From RGDT01 sp964630925 (lineage in GTDB: Bacteria; Planctomycetota; Planctomycetia; Gemmatales; Gemmataceae), in assembly GCA_964630925.1 (NCBI GenBank), contig CAZVZK010000060.1, positions 1-59,459 on the forward strand: a DNA stretch of 59,459 nucleotides, written 5' to 3'. Position numbers and translations under genes: made by a program. Positions 24,228 through 31,809 of this stretch are shown one piece after another. The stretch's first letter is position 1. Each line of letters starts with the position of its first letter. The notes beneath the pieces were generated by a model. It did no database searches, had not been told where the DNA came from, and saw nothing but the letters and a program-made list of their open reading frames with translations.

Positions 24228-25396
24228 ACGAGAGGCAGCTCCTTTCGGCGGCGGGTCGGGCCCGGGGAGACGCTCTCCAGCCCGCGGAACTCGGGGTCCT
24301 TGATCTTGCAGCCGCCCCACTTGGCCTGGCGGAACTCGGGCAGCGTGCTGAGACGCCCCCAGATCCTCCAGAGCGGCTCCTCCAGGATGTTGCCGAACTT
24401 CGCGTGGTTGAAGTCGCACGACATCACGTCGCCGTAGGGCGACAGGTAGAAGTAGCTGGTCCCGCACGAGCAGCCGACGCTGCGGTGGCTGGTCATGTAG
24501 GCGAAGAACGTCACGCCGGGGTACCGCGCATCCGCGTTAAACGGCACCGCCCAGCGTACCATCTCCTCGACCCAGCCGTCACCGCCCACGAGGTCGCAGC
24601 GGTCCTTGTACCTCCCCGTGGGGAGGGCGTCGAACACGAAGACCTCGTGGACGCCGACGGACCGGCCCAGCTCGACGATGCGGGCCAGCTCGCCGTCGCG
24701 CCACGACTCCGGCGTGATGGTCGCCGAGAATCCCACGGACATGCCCAGCCGCTTCGCCTTCTGGACGCCACGCATGGCCCTGTCGAAGAGGCCGGGCTTG
24801 CGGCGGAAGCGGTCGTGCCGGGCCGCGTCGGCGGCGTCGATGCTCACGAAGACGCTGTCGAGGCCGGCCTTGCGCAGGTCCGTCGCCCGCGCCTCCAGCG
24901 CCGAGCCGTTGGTGAACAGCAGCACGGTGGAGCGGGCCTTGTCGATGGAGCGGATCAGCTCCGGCAGGTCCTCGCGGCCGAGGGGCTCGCCGCCGACGAC
25001 GTTGATGACCGACACGCCGAGGTCCTGGGCGTCGGCGACGGCGCGGGACGCCTGTTCCAGCGTGAGGACGGCGCGGCCCTTCTCCTCGACGGCGGTGAAG
25101 AAGCTGCAGTGCTCGCAGGCGGCGTCGCACTCGTCATCGACGGCGAAGCTCATGAGGTTCGGCAGGTTGCGGTTCTGGATGGTGCGGTACAGGGCCCGGG
25201 CCATGAAGTTGGCCGCGGGCTTGCTGAACAGGGCGGGCGTGGTGAGGGAGTAGACGGGCAGGCCGTCGCGGAAGTGGATGACCTTGTTGTGGTTGAGGTA
25301 GATCCTGTACAGGGCGTCGGTGAGGTCGAGGCCGTGGCCGCCCGAGCGTGTCAGGGCCGCCCAAAGGAAGCGGAGGCGTGTGAGGAACGAATTCAT
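24224..25396 (-). CDS. Radical SAM protein with SPASM-like C-terminus
   Basis: The 390-residue enzyme has the CxxxCxxC cluster motif at Cys90, Cys94 and Cys97 (DDECDAACEHCSFF), the GGEPLGREDLPELI SAM-binding segment and VFVSIDAADAARHDRFR. Further cysteines follow in a SPASM-like region (GCSCGTSYFYLSPYGDVMSC, about 317-337, then CDFNHAKFGN). It resembles HpnH-like and peptide/lipid-modifying radical SAM enzymes. The reaction is unknown; radical C-C bond formation, methylation or desaturation of a lipid are options. It lies 66 bp downstream of the BtaA-like gene, the widest gap in the run, and overlaps the following membrane-protein gene. Confidence 0.9.
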   Translation of the reverse strand: MNSFLTRLRFLWAALTRSGGHGLDLTDALYRIYLNHNKVIHFRDGLPVYSLTTPALFSKPAANFMARALYRTIQNRNLPNLMSFAVDDECDAACEHCSFFTAVEEKGRAVLTLEQASRAVADAQDLGVSVINVVGGEPLGREDLPELIRSIDKARSTVLLFTNGSALEARATDLRKAGLDSVFVSIDAADAARHDRFRRKPGLFDRAMRGVQKAKRLGMSVGFSATITPESWRDGELARIVELGRSVGVHEVFVFDALPTGRYKDRCDLVGGDGWVEEMVRWAVPFNADARYPGVTFFAYMTSHRSVGCSCGTSYFYLSPYGDVMSCDFNHAKFGNILEEPLWRIWGRLSTLPEFRQAKWGGCKIKDPEFRGLESVSPGPTRRRKELPLV

Positions 25397-25462
25397 GACG
25401 TGGCACTCGGGCGGGGGCGAAGAAGGTGACAGGAGGTTGAGGCACTGTATCCCCCGCCGGCG

Positions 25463-26560
25463 TCACGGCAATACCTCCTCGACGACGAACCGGCTGTAGA
25501 AGAACGCCTTGTCCCGCGCGTGCAGCCGGGCCGAGAGATCCGTCAACGGCAGGAGCCGCGACGCCATCGACTCGGGGCGGCTGCGCGGGGCCAGCATGTT
25601 CCAGTAGGCCAGCCGCGCGCCGGGCCGGGCGGCGCGGACGAGGGCGTCGAGCAGGCCGTGGTAGGCCGGCTCCGACATGTACTCGAAGATGTCGCTCAGG
25701 TTCGCGCGGTCGATCCGTCCGGCGTCCCCGGCCAGGAAGTCCTCGACGGGCTGGCGGCGCGGCTCGATCCGATCCAGGCCGGCGCGAATCGTCTCGAAAT
25801 GCTCGGGGCGCAGTGCGAGGGGCAGGGCGGTGACATGCCGGCCCGTGAGGATCCATTGCAGGTAGGGGTTCTCGGCGGGGTCCAGCTCCGTGAGGGCGTG
25901 GCGGGTGCGCTGGAGGATGCGGCCGGCCACGTCGCCCTCGACGTAGGCGAAAAAGCTCGGGTCGCGGCCCAGCAGGCCCATCAGCGTGCGTGAGAAGAAG
26001 ACGCGGAACAGCAGACGCCAGCCGCAGGTGTCCCACACGCGGCGGTAGAAGTCCTGGCGCTCCTCGCGCGTGCCGCCGCGCAGCAGCATCTCGACGGCCC
26101 GTCCGCGGTGGACGAGCGGCAGGACGCGGCGGCGGAAGAGGGCGAAGTAGCGCTCGAACTTGCCGCAGCCGCCGAAGCCGGCGCGGATGTCGTCGGGCTT
26201 GTTGTCCCAGAAGGCGCGGGCGTTGGCGTCGAGCAGCGGGCGGCAGCGGCGGTAGAGGGATTCGCGGCGTTTGCTCTCGCTTGAGCCGATCATCTCCAGC
26301 AATTCGGGGTGTGACAGCTCGCGGTAGGCGGCCATGCGCAGCGACAAGCACGCGAGCTGGGCGGGGCTGAGGTCGAGGGCGATGACGCGCGACGGGTCGT
26401 GGGTCAGGAGGGCGAGGGTGTTGTCGCCGGCGGAGGCGATGGACAGGCACACGTCGCCGGGCCGGATGGCGAGGCCCTCGAGGAGGACGTCGGCGTCCTC
26501 CCAGCACTGGGCGTAGCGGACGGCGGAGAAGTCGGCCTTGCCGGCCACCTCGGCGTTCAT
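25463..26560 (-). CDS. BtaA-like S-adenosylmethionine aminocarboxypropyl transferase (DUF3419)
   Basis: The 365-residue protein matches DUF3419/BtaA: FSAVRYAQCWEDADVLLEGL at the N-terminus, SIASAGDNTLALLTHDPSRV as the SAM-binding region, ALDLSPAQLACLSLRMAAYR, and near the C-terminus NLSDIFEYMSEPAYHGLLD and LAYWNMLAPRSRP. BtaA transfers the 3-amino-3-carboxypropyl group of SAM to the hydroxyl of diacylglycerol in betaine-lipid synthesis. No BtaB-type N-methyltransferase is seen nearby, so the acceptor or the final head group may differ. ATG 26560 overlaps the dikinase stop (ATGA). Confidence 0.9.
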   Translation of the reverse strand: MNAEVAGKADFSAVRYAQCWEDADVLLEGLAIRPGDVCLSIASAGDNTLALLTHDPSRVIALDLSPAQLACLSLRMAAYRELSHPELLEMIGSSESKRRESLYRRCRPLLDANARAFWDNKPDDIRAGFGGCGKFERYFALFRRRVLPLVHRGRAVEMLLRGGTREERQDFYRRVWDTCGWRLLFRVFFSRTLMGLLGRDPSFFAYVEGDVAGRILQRTRHALTELDPAENPYLQWILTGRHVTALPLALRPEHFETIRAGLDRIEPRRQPVEDFLAGDAGRIDRANLSDIFEYMSEPAYHGLLDALVRAARPGARLAYWNMLAPRSRPESMASRLLPLTDLSARLHARDKAFFYSRFVVEEVLP

Positions 26561-29109
26561 GCGTCATGGCCCCCGTGCGACAGCCGGCGGACGGTGCCGC
26601 GGGCGCCGTCCATCTCCACCTCGTCGCCGGTCTTCAGCCAGGCCGTCACGCCGGGCACGGAGACGACGGCGGGCAGGCCCATCTCGCGGGCCACGATGGC
26701 GGAGTGCGACAGCAGGCTGCCGCGCTCAACGAGCAGGCCGGACGCCGCCGGGAAGAGCATGACCCAGCCGGGGTCGGTGCGCTCGGCGACGAGGATCTCG
26801 CCGTGGCGCAATTCCGCCCCGCGCGGGTCGGTGATCACGCGCACCTTGCCGCGGACGACGCCGGGGCAGCAGCCCAGGCCTGAACGCTCCTCGCCCCCCT
26901 CGCTGACGGCGGCGGCAGCTCGCGGCTCGTAAGAGTGGCCGACGTAGGCGATGCCGCGTGTCTCGAAGCGGCCGGCGGGGGGTGGCGAGCGGCGGTAGCC
27001 AGCGAACTCCGCCTTGCGCACGGCGGCGAGGCCGCGGAGGTCGATGGTGCTGGCGGTGCCCTCGACGAAGCCCAGGACCTCCTCGACCTCCAGGTAGAAC
27101 ACGTCGCGTGGGGCGTCGAGGAGGCCCAGGGCGTGGAGCTGGCGGCCCAATTCGGCGAAGATGAGGCGGACACGCCCGAAGAGGCGTGTACGCTCGAAGC
27201 GGAGGTTCTCGCGGTCACGGACGCGCGCCCGTGCGTTGCGTAAGACCCACCAGAACATCATCCGCCGCAGCGGCTGCCAGCGCAGCGCCTCGGCGACGCG
27301 GGCCTCGGCCTGCTCGCGCTGGCCGGGGCCGGGGGGTGGGGGGGCGGATGGTGGGCGGCGGGCCAATTCGCCGATCGATCGCAGGAGGAGGGAGGGGTCG
27401 TCGAAGAGCGTGTCGCTCTCCAGCTTCAGCTCCTCCAGGCAGCGGTCGCCGAAGCGATCGAGGTACTCGGAGAGCTGGCGGCGGAACTCGGGCGGGGCGG
27501 CGGATTCGACTTCGGGCAGCGAGCCGGCGCAGAGGGCGTCGATGAGCGGAGGGTGGGCGCGGGCGAGGGCGGCCAGCGCCTGGACGCGGCGGGCCGGCTC
27601 GGCGGAGATCATGCCGCCCTCGCCGCCGAGGAGGCCGTTACGCAGGGAGGCGTCGCCGCACCAGTTCTGGCACAGCTTGCCGAGGAGGCCGAAGAAGATC
27701 ATGGCGAAGAAGTCGTTGAGGAGCGGGGCGTCCCAGCGGGTGAGGAGCTGCGACTCCAGCGAGCGGTAGTAGGCGGCGATCTCGTCGGGGCGCCGGCGTG
27801 AGAGGTCGGGGCGCGACTTGCCGAGGGCCTTGTCGAGGCGGCCGTAGAAGGCCTTGACGGTCCACGGCAGGGTGAAGTGCCGCCACAGCATGGCCGTCAT
27901 GCTGCCGGCGAGGCGGAAGGAGTCGCGGACGCGCTGGCCCCAGGTGGCCGAGGCGACGCCGGCGGCGATGTCGTCGGGGAGGGGCTCCTTGACGCCCATC
28001 ATCTGCTCCATGAAGCCGCGGTTGGCCGTGAAGCCGGGCAGGAGCGCGATGAGGCGGTACCAATTGAGGAGGTTGTAGTAGACGGTGCCGCGGATGAGGC
28101 CGAGCATGCGGCGGAAGACGCCGGCGCTTGAGTCGATGGCCGGGGCGGGGACGCCGAGGAGCTTGCAGAACTGGCGGTACACCTCCTCGTAGGCGCGGCG
28201 GGCGAAGCTGAAGGTCAGCGGCGTGGTGACGCCGTTGTAGCTCTCGGCGATGTTGCTGTTGTCCCAGATGTTGAGGGTGCCGTCCGGGTCGGCCCGGCCC
28301 TCCAGGGCCGTGATAGGCCGCGACTGGAGGAGGTGGAGCTTGCCGGCGGCGTAGGCCCACTCGATGTCCTGCGGGCGGCCGAAGTGGGCGCCGGCGCGGC
28401 GGGCCAGCTCGGCCACTTCCGCGACCTGGGCTTCCGTGAGGCACGGGGCGTTCACCTTCTCCGGCGGCACCGGGGCCTCGCGCACGCCGCCGGCGGCGTC
28501 TGGGACGTGCATCGTCGTCTTCGCGGCGATGCGGGCCTCGATGATCTGGCCGTCGCGGCCGACGCGCCAGGTGTCGGCGTCGGCGTCGCCGCCGACGAGG
28601 GCCGTGCCCAGGCCGGGGACGGCGCTGACGGCGGCGACGCCACGCTGGCCGGTGACGGGGTCGGCGGCGAACGCGACGCCGGAGGCGTCCGCTGCGATCA
28701 TCGTTTGGACGAGGACGGCGGGGGGGCGGGGCGTCTCGGGCAGGCCGTGCTCGCGGCGGTAGGCGATGACGCGATCGGAGGAGCCGGAGCGCCACACGTC
28801 CACGACGCGCTCGGCGACCTCGGCGTGGGGCACGAAGAGGTAGCTCTCGAGCTGGCCGGCGAAGGAGTGCTGTGGGCCGTCCTCGTCCGACGCGGAGGAG
28901 CGCACCGCGACCGATTCCCCTTGCGGGACGAGGTGGTTGAGGGCTTGGCGGATCTCGTCGCGGAGGGCGTCGGTCATCTCGTGGTGCGGGAGGACGACGA
29001 ACCACGGGGGGACGGGGAAGCCGGCGTGCTGGAGGGCGGCGAGGGCGCGGGCCTTGCCTCCGAGGGGGGCGTCGAGGGGGGCGCGATGGCCGGGGAGGAC
29101 GTGGGGCAT
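26557..29109 (-). CDS. Rifampin-phosphotransferase-like dikinase (PPDK_N plus swivelling His domain)
   Basis: The 850-residue enzyme would usually be labelled phosphoenolpyruvate synthase. It has an N-terminal ATP-grasp PPDK_N domain (LGGKARALAALQHAGFPVPP; VAVRSSASDEDGPQHSFAGQ; HLLQSRPI near residue 270), a long central domain (about 290-740) and a C-terminal phosphohistidine domain with His802 (GSLLSHSAIVAREMGLPAVV). The PEP/pyruvate TIM barrel of true PEP synthase is absent. Domain order and length instead match rifampin phosphotransferases, which pass the beta-phosphate of ATP via His to a hydroxyl. In this operon the acceptor could be an isoprenoid alcohol or lipid. It starts 7 bp after the UbiA stop and overlaps the BtaA-like gene. 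Confidence 0.88.
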   Translation of the reverse strand: MPHVLPGHRAPLDAPLGGKARALAALQHAGFPVPPWFVVLPHHEMTDALRDEIRQALNHLVPQGESVAVRSSASDEDGPQHSFAGQLESYLFVPHAEVAERVVDVWRSGSSDRVIAYRREHGLPETPRPPAVLVQTMIAADASGVAFAADPVTGQRGVAAVSAVPGLGTALVGGDADADTWRVGRDGQIIEARIAAKTTMHVPDAAGGVREAPVPPEKVNAPCLTEAQVAEVAELARRAGAHFGRPQDIEWAYAAGKLHLLQSRPITALEGRADPDGTLNIWDNSNIAESYNGVTTPLTFSFARRAYEEVYRQFCKLLGVPAPAIDSSAGVFRRMLGLIRGTVYYNLLNWYRLIALLPGFTANRGFMEQMMGVKEPLPDDIAAGVASATWGQRVRDSFRLAGSMTAMLWRHFTLPWTVKAFYGRLDKALGKSRPDLSRRRPDEIAAYYRSLESQLLTRWDAPLLNDFFAMIFFGLLGKLCQNWCGDASLRNGLLGGEGGMISAEPARRVQALAALARAHPPLIDALCAGSLPEVESAAPPEFRRQLSEYLDRFGDRCLEELKLESDTLFDDPSLLLRSIGELARRPPSAPPPPGPGQREQAEARVAEALRWQPLRRMMFWWVLRNARARVRDRENLRFERTRLFGRVRLIFAELGRQLHALGLLDAPRDVFYLEVEEVLGFVEGTASTIDLRGLAAVRKAEFAGYRRSPPPAGRFETRGIAYVGHSYEPRAAAAVSEGGEERSGLGCCPGVVRGKVRVITDPRGAELRHGEILVAERTDPGWVMLFPAASGLLVERGSLLSHSAIVAREMGLPAVVSVPGVTAWLKTGDEVEMDGARGTVRRLSHGGHDA

Positions 29110-29116
29110 GGGGCGA

Positions 29117-30037
29117 TCAACCTCGGGGGGCCAGCTGGCGCCAGAGGAGCGGGGCCGCCCCGACGCTCAGGTACATTCCGACGGTCCACAGGCCGGACAG
29201 CGCCTCGATCCGCTTCCCGCCCCCCGGCGCCTGGTCACGCAGGAACTGTCGGGCGACGAGGGCGGCGGCGAGTAGCAGGGCGGCCAGCCACACCGCGACG
29301 GGGATGAGGAAGTTCACCGCCTGGGCGGCGAGGACGGCGCAGGCGGCGGTTACTGTCATTGCCGCGAGCCATATGCCGACGGCGACACGCGGCCCCCACA
29401 GGGCGCTGTAGGTGTTGACGCCCTCCTCCTCGTCGGCGGGGGAGCGGAGCTTGCGGCCGATCTCGATGACGAGGCCGTTGAAGTAGCTGACGGCGACGAA
29501 CCAGAACAGGCCCTCGGGCGGGCGGCCCTGCGCCGGCACCCAGTCGCAGGCGGTCGCGTAGAAGTCCACGAGCGGCACGATGGCCATGTGCGAGAGCATG
29601 TAAATGACGGGGCGACGTTTGAGCCATTCGCCGACGAAGAACTCGCGGCTCATGAGGGTGAGGTAGACCCAGACGACGCCGAGCCAGAGGGCGAGCGCAG
29701 GGGCAAGGAGGAGGGCGAGAGCGAGCTGGACGGCGGCGGTGCCGGCGCCGAGCCAGCCCAGCTCGCGCAGAGTGACCAGTCCGCGGGGCACGGGGCGGTA
29801 GGGTCGGTAGCGGGAGTCTTCCTCGAAGTCCTTGAACTCATCCGCGATGCGGAGCTGGAGGAAGAGGAGAAAGCAGGTGAGGAAGGCGACGACGGCGCCG
29901 GCGGGGGCGGGCCAGCCGGGGTCGTTGCGCAGGAGGCGCGAGAAGCAGACCGCCGACAGGCTGAAGGCGGCGATGAGGACGCCGTGGCCCACGAGGGGGA
30001 AGCGCTCGCGCTGGTAGGCCCACCAGCGTTCAAGCAT
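29117..30037 (-). CDS. UbiA-family prenyltransferase
   Basis: The 306-residue membrane protein has about eight helices and both Asp-rich motifs of UbiA enzymes. The first is LRIADEFKDFEEDSRYRPYR (about residues 62-81), followed by PVPRGLVTL. The second is EIGRKLRSPADEEEGVNTYS (about 192-211). It would transfer a prenyl group from a polyprenyl diphosphate to an acceptor at the membrane using Mg2+. The first motif reads DEFKDFEED rather than the canonical NDxxD, so an unusual acceptor is likely. ATG 30037 overlaps the end of the HMG-CoA reductase gene by 8 bp. Confidence 0.92.
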   Translation of the reverse strand: MLERWWAYQRERFPLVGHGVLIAAFSLSAVCFSRLLRNDPGWPAPAGAVVAFLTCFLLFLQLRIADEFKDFEEDSRYRPYRPVPRGLVTLRELGWLGAGTAAVQLALALLLAPALALWLGVVWVYLTLMSREFFVGEWLKRRPVIYMLSHMAIVPLVDFYATACDWVPAQGRPPEGLFWFVAVSYFNGLVIEIGRKLRSPADEEEGVNTYSALWGPRVAVGIWLAAMTVTAACAVLAAQAVNFLIPVAVWLAALLLAAALVARQFLRDQAPGGGKRIEALSGLWTVGMYLSVGAAPLLWRQLAPRG

Positions 30038-31328
30038 CGGCGGCCCCCCCGGCGCGTCTGCCGCGGGCGAGGAGGGCGTGGGCGCGGCTGAAGTCGCCGG
30101 AGCAGAGGGCGCCGATGATGGACAATTCGCCGGCGAGGCACAGGCCGGCGGCGACCTCGGCGAGGGCGCGGGCGTGGCCGGGGCCGGCGAGGCCGAGGAT
30201 GTCGAGGCAGGCCTTCTGGCTGGGCAGGCCGGTGCCGCCGCCGACGGTGCCGACCATGATGCTGGGGAGGGTGACGCTAGCGTAGAGCCCGCCGTCGGCG
30301 GTGATCTCGAAGCGGGTGACGCCGACGGCGGACTCGGCGACGCAGGCGACGTCCTGACCCGTGGCGAGGTAGAGGGCGGCGAGGCCGTTGGCGTAGTGGC
30401 CCTGGATGCCGGTGGTGCCGCTGAGGACGCCTCCCAACGCCGACATGCGCCAATAATCGGCCATGCGCGCGGGGGTGGTGTGGAGGTGCTTCTCGATCAG
30501 GGCGGCGGGGAGGGAGGCCTCTGCGGAGACCTTCTTGCCGCGGACGAGGAGGAAGGACTGGGCGCTGCCCTTCTTGTCGCCGGAGAGGTTGGCCTCGACG
30601 AACCAGTACTCGGGGCGGACGGGGCTGTGGGCGGCGATGTGGGCGCAGATGGCCTCGGTGGCGAGGGTGACCATGTTCTGGCCGGAGGCGTCGCCGGTGC
30701 TGAACTCGAAGGTGAGGTAGACGTGGTTGCCCTCGACGGTGATGCGGAGGTCGTTGAGCTTGCCGTGGCGTGTGGTGGCCTCGCCGGCCTGTTTGAGCTG
30801 GTCGAACTGGGAGGTGGCCCAGAGGACGAAGCGGCCGCAGTCGGCGAGGTCCTTGAAGGCGAAGCCGGGGGCGCGGCTGACGCCCTCGTTGAGGAGGACG
30901 GCGGAGCAGCCGCCGGCCTCGGTGAGGAGCTGGGCGCCGCGGCTGTAGGAGGCGACGAGGGCGGCCTCGGTGGTGGCGAGGGGGACGTAGTAGTCGCCGT
31001 GGGCGAAGAGGCCGTTGACGCGGAGGGGCCCGGCGAGGCCGACGGGGACCTTGACGGTGCCGATGAGGTTCTCGACGTTGCGTTTGTAGGCTTCCTTCTG
31101 GGCGTCGGCGGCGGGGTCGAGGAGGTGGGCGCGGGCGTCGGGGGCGTGGGGGAGGAGGGCCCAGCGGCGGGCGAGGGCCTCGTCGGTGACGGCGGCGCCG
31201 CCGGGGACCCTGGGGGGCGGGGGGGCGGGGTCGGGGGCGAGGCGGCGGGCGAGGTCGTCGGGCGACTGCGCGGCGAGGAGGCGCTGGAGGAATTCCTGGG
31301 CGTTGTGCCGGCCGGTGGACAAGGGCAA
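30030..31328 (-). CDS. hmgA: HMG-CoA reductase, class I type
   Basis: The 432-residue soluble enzyme reduces 3-hydroxy-3-methylglutaryl-CoA to mevalonate with NADPH in the classic reaction. Recognisable motifs are ENLIGTVKVPVGLAGPL (86-102), Glu121 in TTEAALVAS, Asp213 in GDASGQNM (canonical DAMGMNM), Lys252 in LSGDKKGS, Asp326 in ATGQDVACVAES and the C-terminal His417 in SRAHALL. All four catalytic positions (Glu, Lys, Asp, His) are thus present, and no membrane anchor precedes them. It is the first gene of the 14-gene run. No mevalonate kinase or decarboxylase is in the window, so either those are elsewhere or the product is used differently. A GGTTGCC stretch before ATG 31328 is a weak ribosome-binding site. 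Confidence 0.93.
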   Translation of the reverse strand: MPLSTGRHNAQEFLQRLLAAQSPDDLARRLAPDPAPPPPRVPGGAAVTDEALARRWALLPHAPDARAHLLDPAADAQKEAYKRNVENLIGTVKVPVGLAGPLRVNGLFAHGDYYVPLATTEAALVASYSRGAQLLTEAGGCSAVLLNEGVSRAPGFAFKDLADCGRFVLWATSQFDQLKQAGEATTRHGKLNDLRITVEGNHVYLTFEFSTGDASGQNMVTLATEAICAHIAAHSPVRPEYWFVEANLSGDKKGSAQSFLLVRGKKVSAEASLPAALIEKHLHTTPARMADYWRMSALGGVLSGTTGIQGHYANGLAALYLATGQDVACVAESAVGVTRFEITADGGLYASVTLPSIMVGTVGGGTGLPSQKACLDILGLAGPGHARALAEVAAGLCLAGELSIIGALCSGDFSRAHALLARGRRAGGAADA

Positions 31329-31809
31329 CCTCCTGCGGCGGCCGCGGGTGGGCGGTGGACGGGGCGTGGGGGGTCATTCTAGGGAGTCGCTGGGCGGGGA
31401 GCGGCCCCGCCCGTCATCAGGCACCACGGCCGGCGGGCGTGTCACGCGCGGGACGCGCGCAACGTCGGGGCGCCGGGCGGGTGGTTGCGGGGCGGGGTGT
31501 TGTCTGTCGCATCTGCTTCGCTTTCGAGCTGGGGGCGGGACGCCCGATGAGCCGAGAGCGGTGCTCGCAAGAGCATCGCCTCCACGGAGGCGGGGTGTGC
31601 GTGTCCCTTGTTTCGCCCAGCCCAACAGGGGACACACACCGCCGCTGCGCAAGTGATGGTCTGCCGACTCCCCTCCCGCTTCGGCCGAAACGGGGAGGGG
31701 GTTGGGGTGGGGTGGTCCGTGTGTTTCCCTGTGCCGCGCCGGAAGCAGGACGTAGGATGGGCCGTATCCGTCCGGCCGATCCACCGCCTCCCTACAGGAG
31801 GGCCCTCCG
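31329..31809. other. Divergent intergenic region with hairpins, upstream of the HMG-CoA reductase run
   Basis: These 481 bp separate the minus-strand HMG-CoA reductase run from the plus-strand metallohydrolase and should contain both promoters. No coding frame is convincing. Perfect or near-perfect inverted repeats are present: CGCCTCC/GGAGGCG at 31577-31592 (2-bp loop), GGTGTGCGTGTCCC with GGGGACACACACC at 31594-31640, and CCCCTCCC with GGGGAGGGG at about 31671-31700. The cluster of stems could be a structured leader, a degenerate small repeat element or operators; the sequence alone does not decide. Confidence 0.5.

Noticed and set aside
26557..29109. Annotation as phosphoenolpyruvate synthase
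   Set aside because: The C-terminal PEP/pyruvate barrel is missing and the His domain is terminal, which fits the RPH type.
30078..31382. A 434-codon open frame on the plus strand opposite HMG-CoA reductase
   Set aside because: It is almost all Gly, Ala, Glu, Val and Asp and is the GC-driven mirror of a gene with full catalytic motifs.
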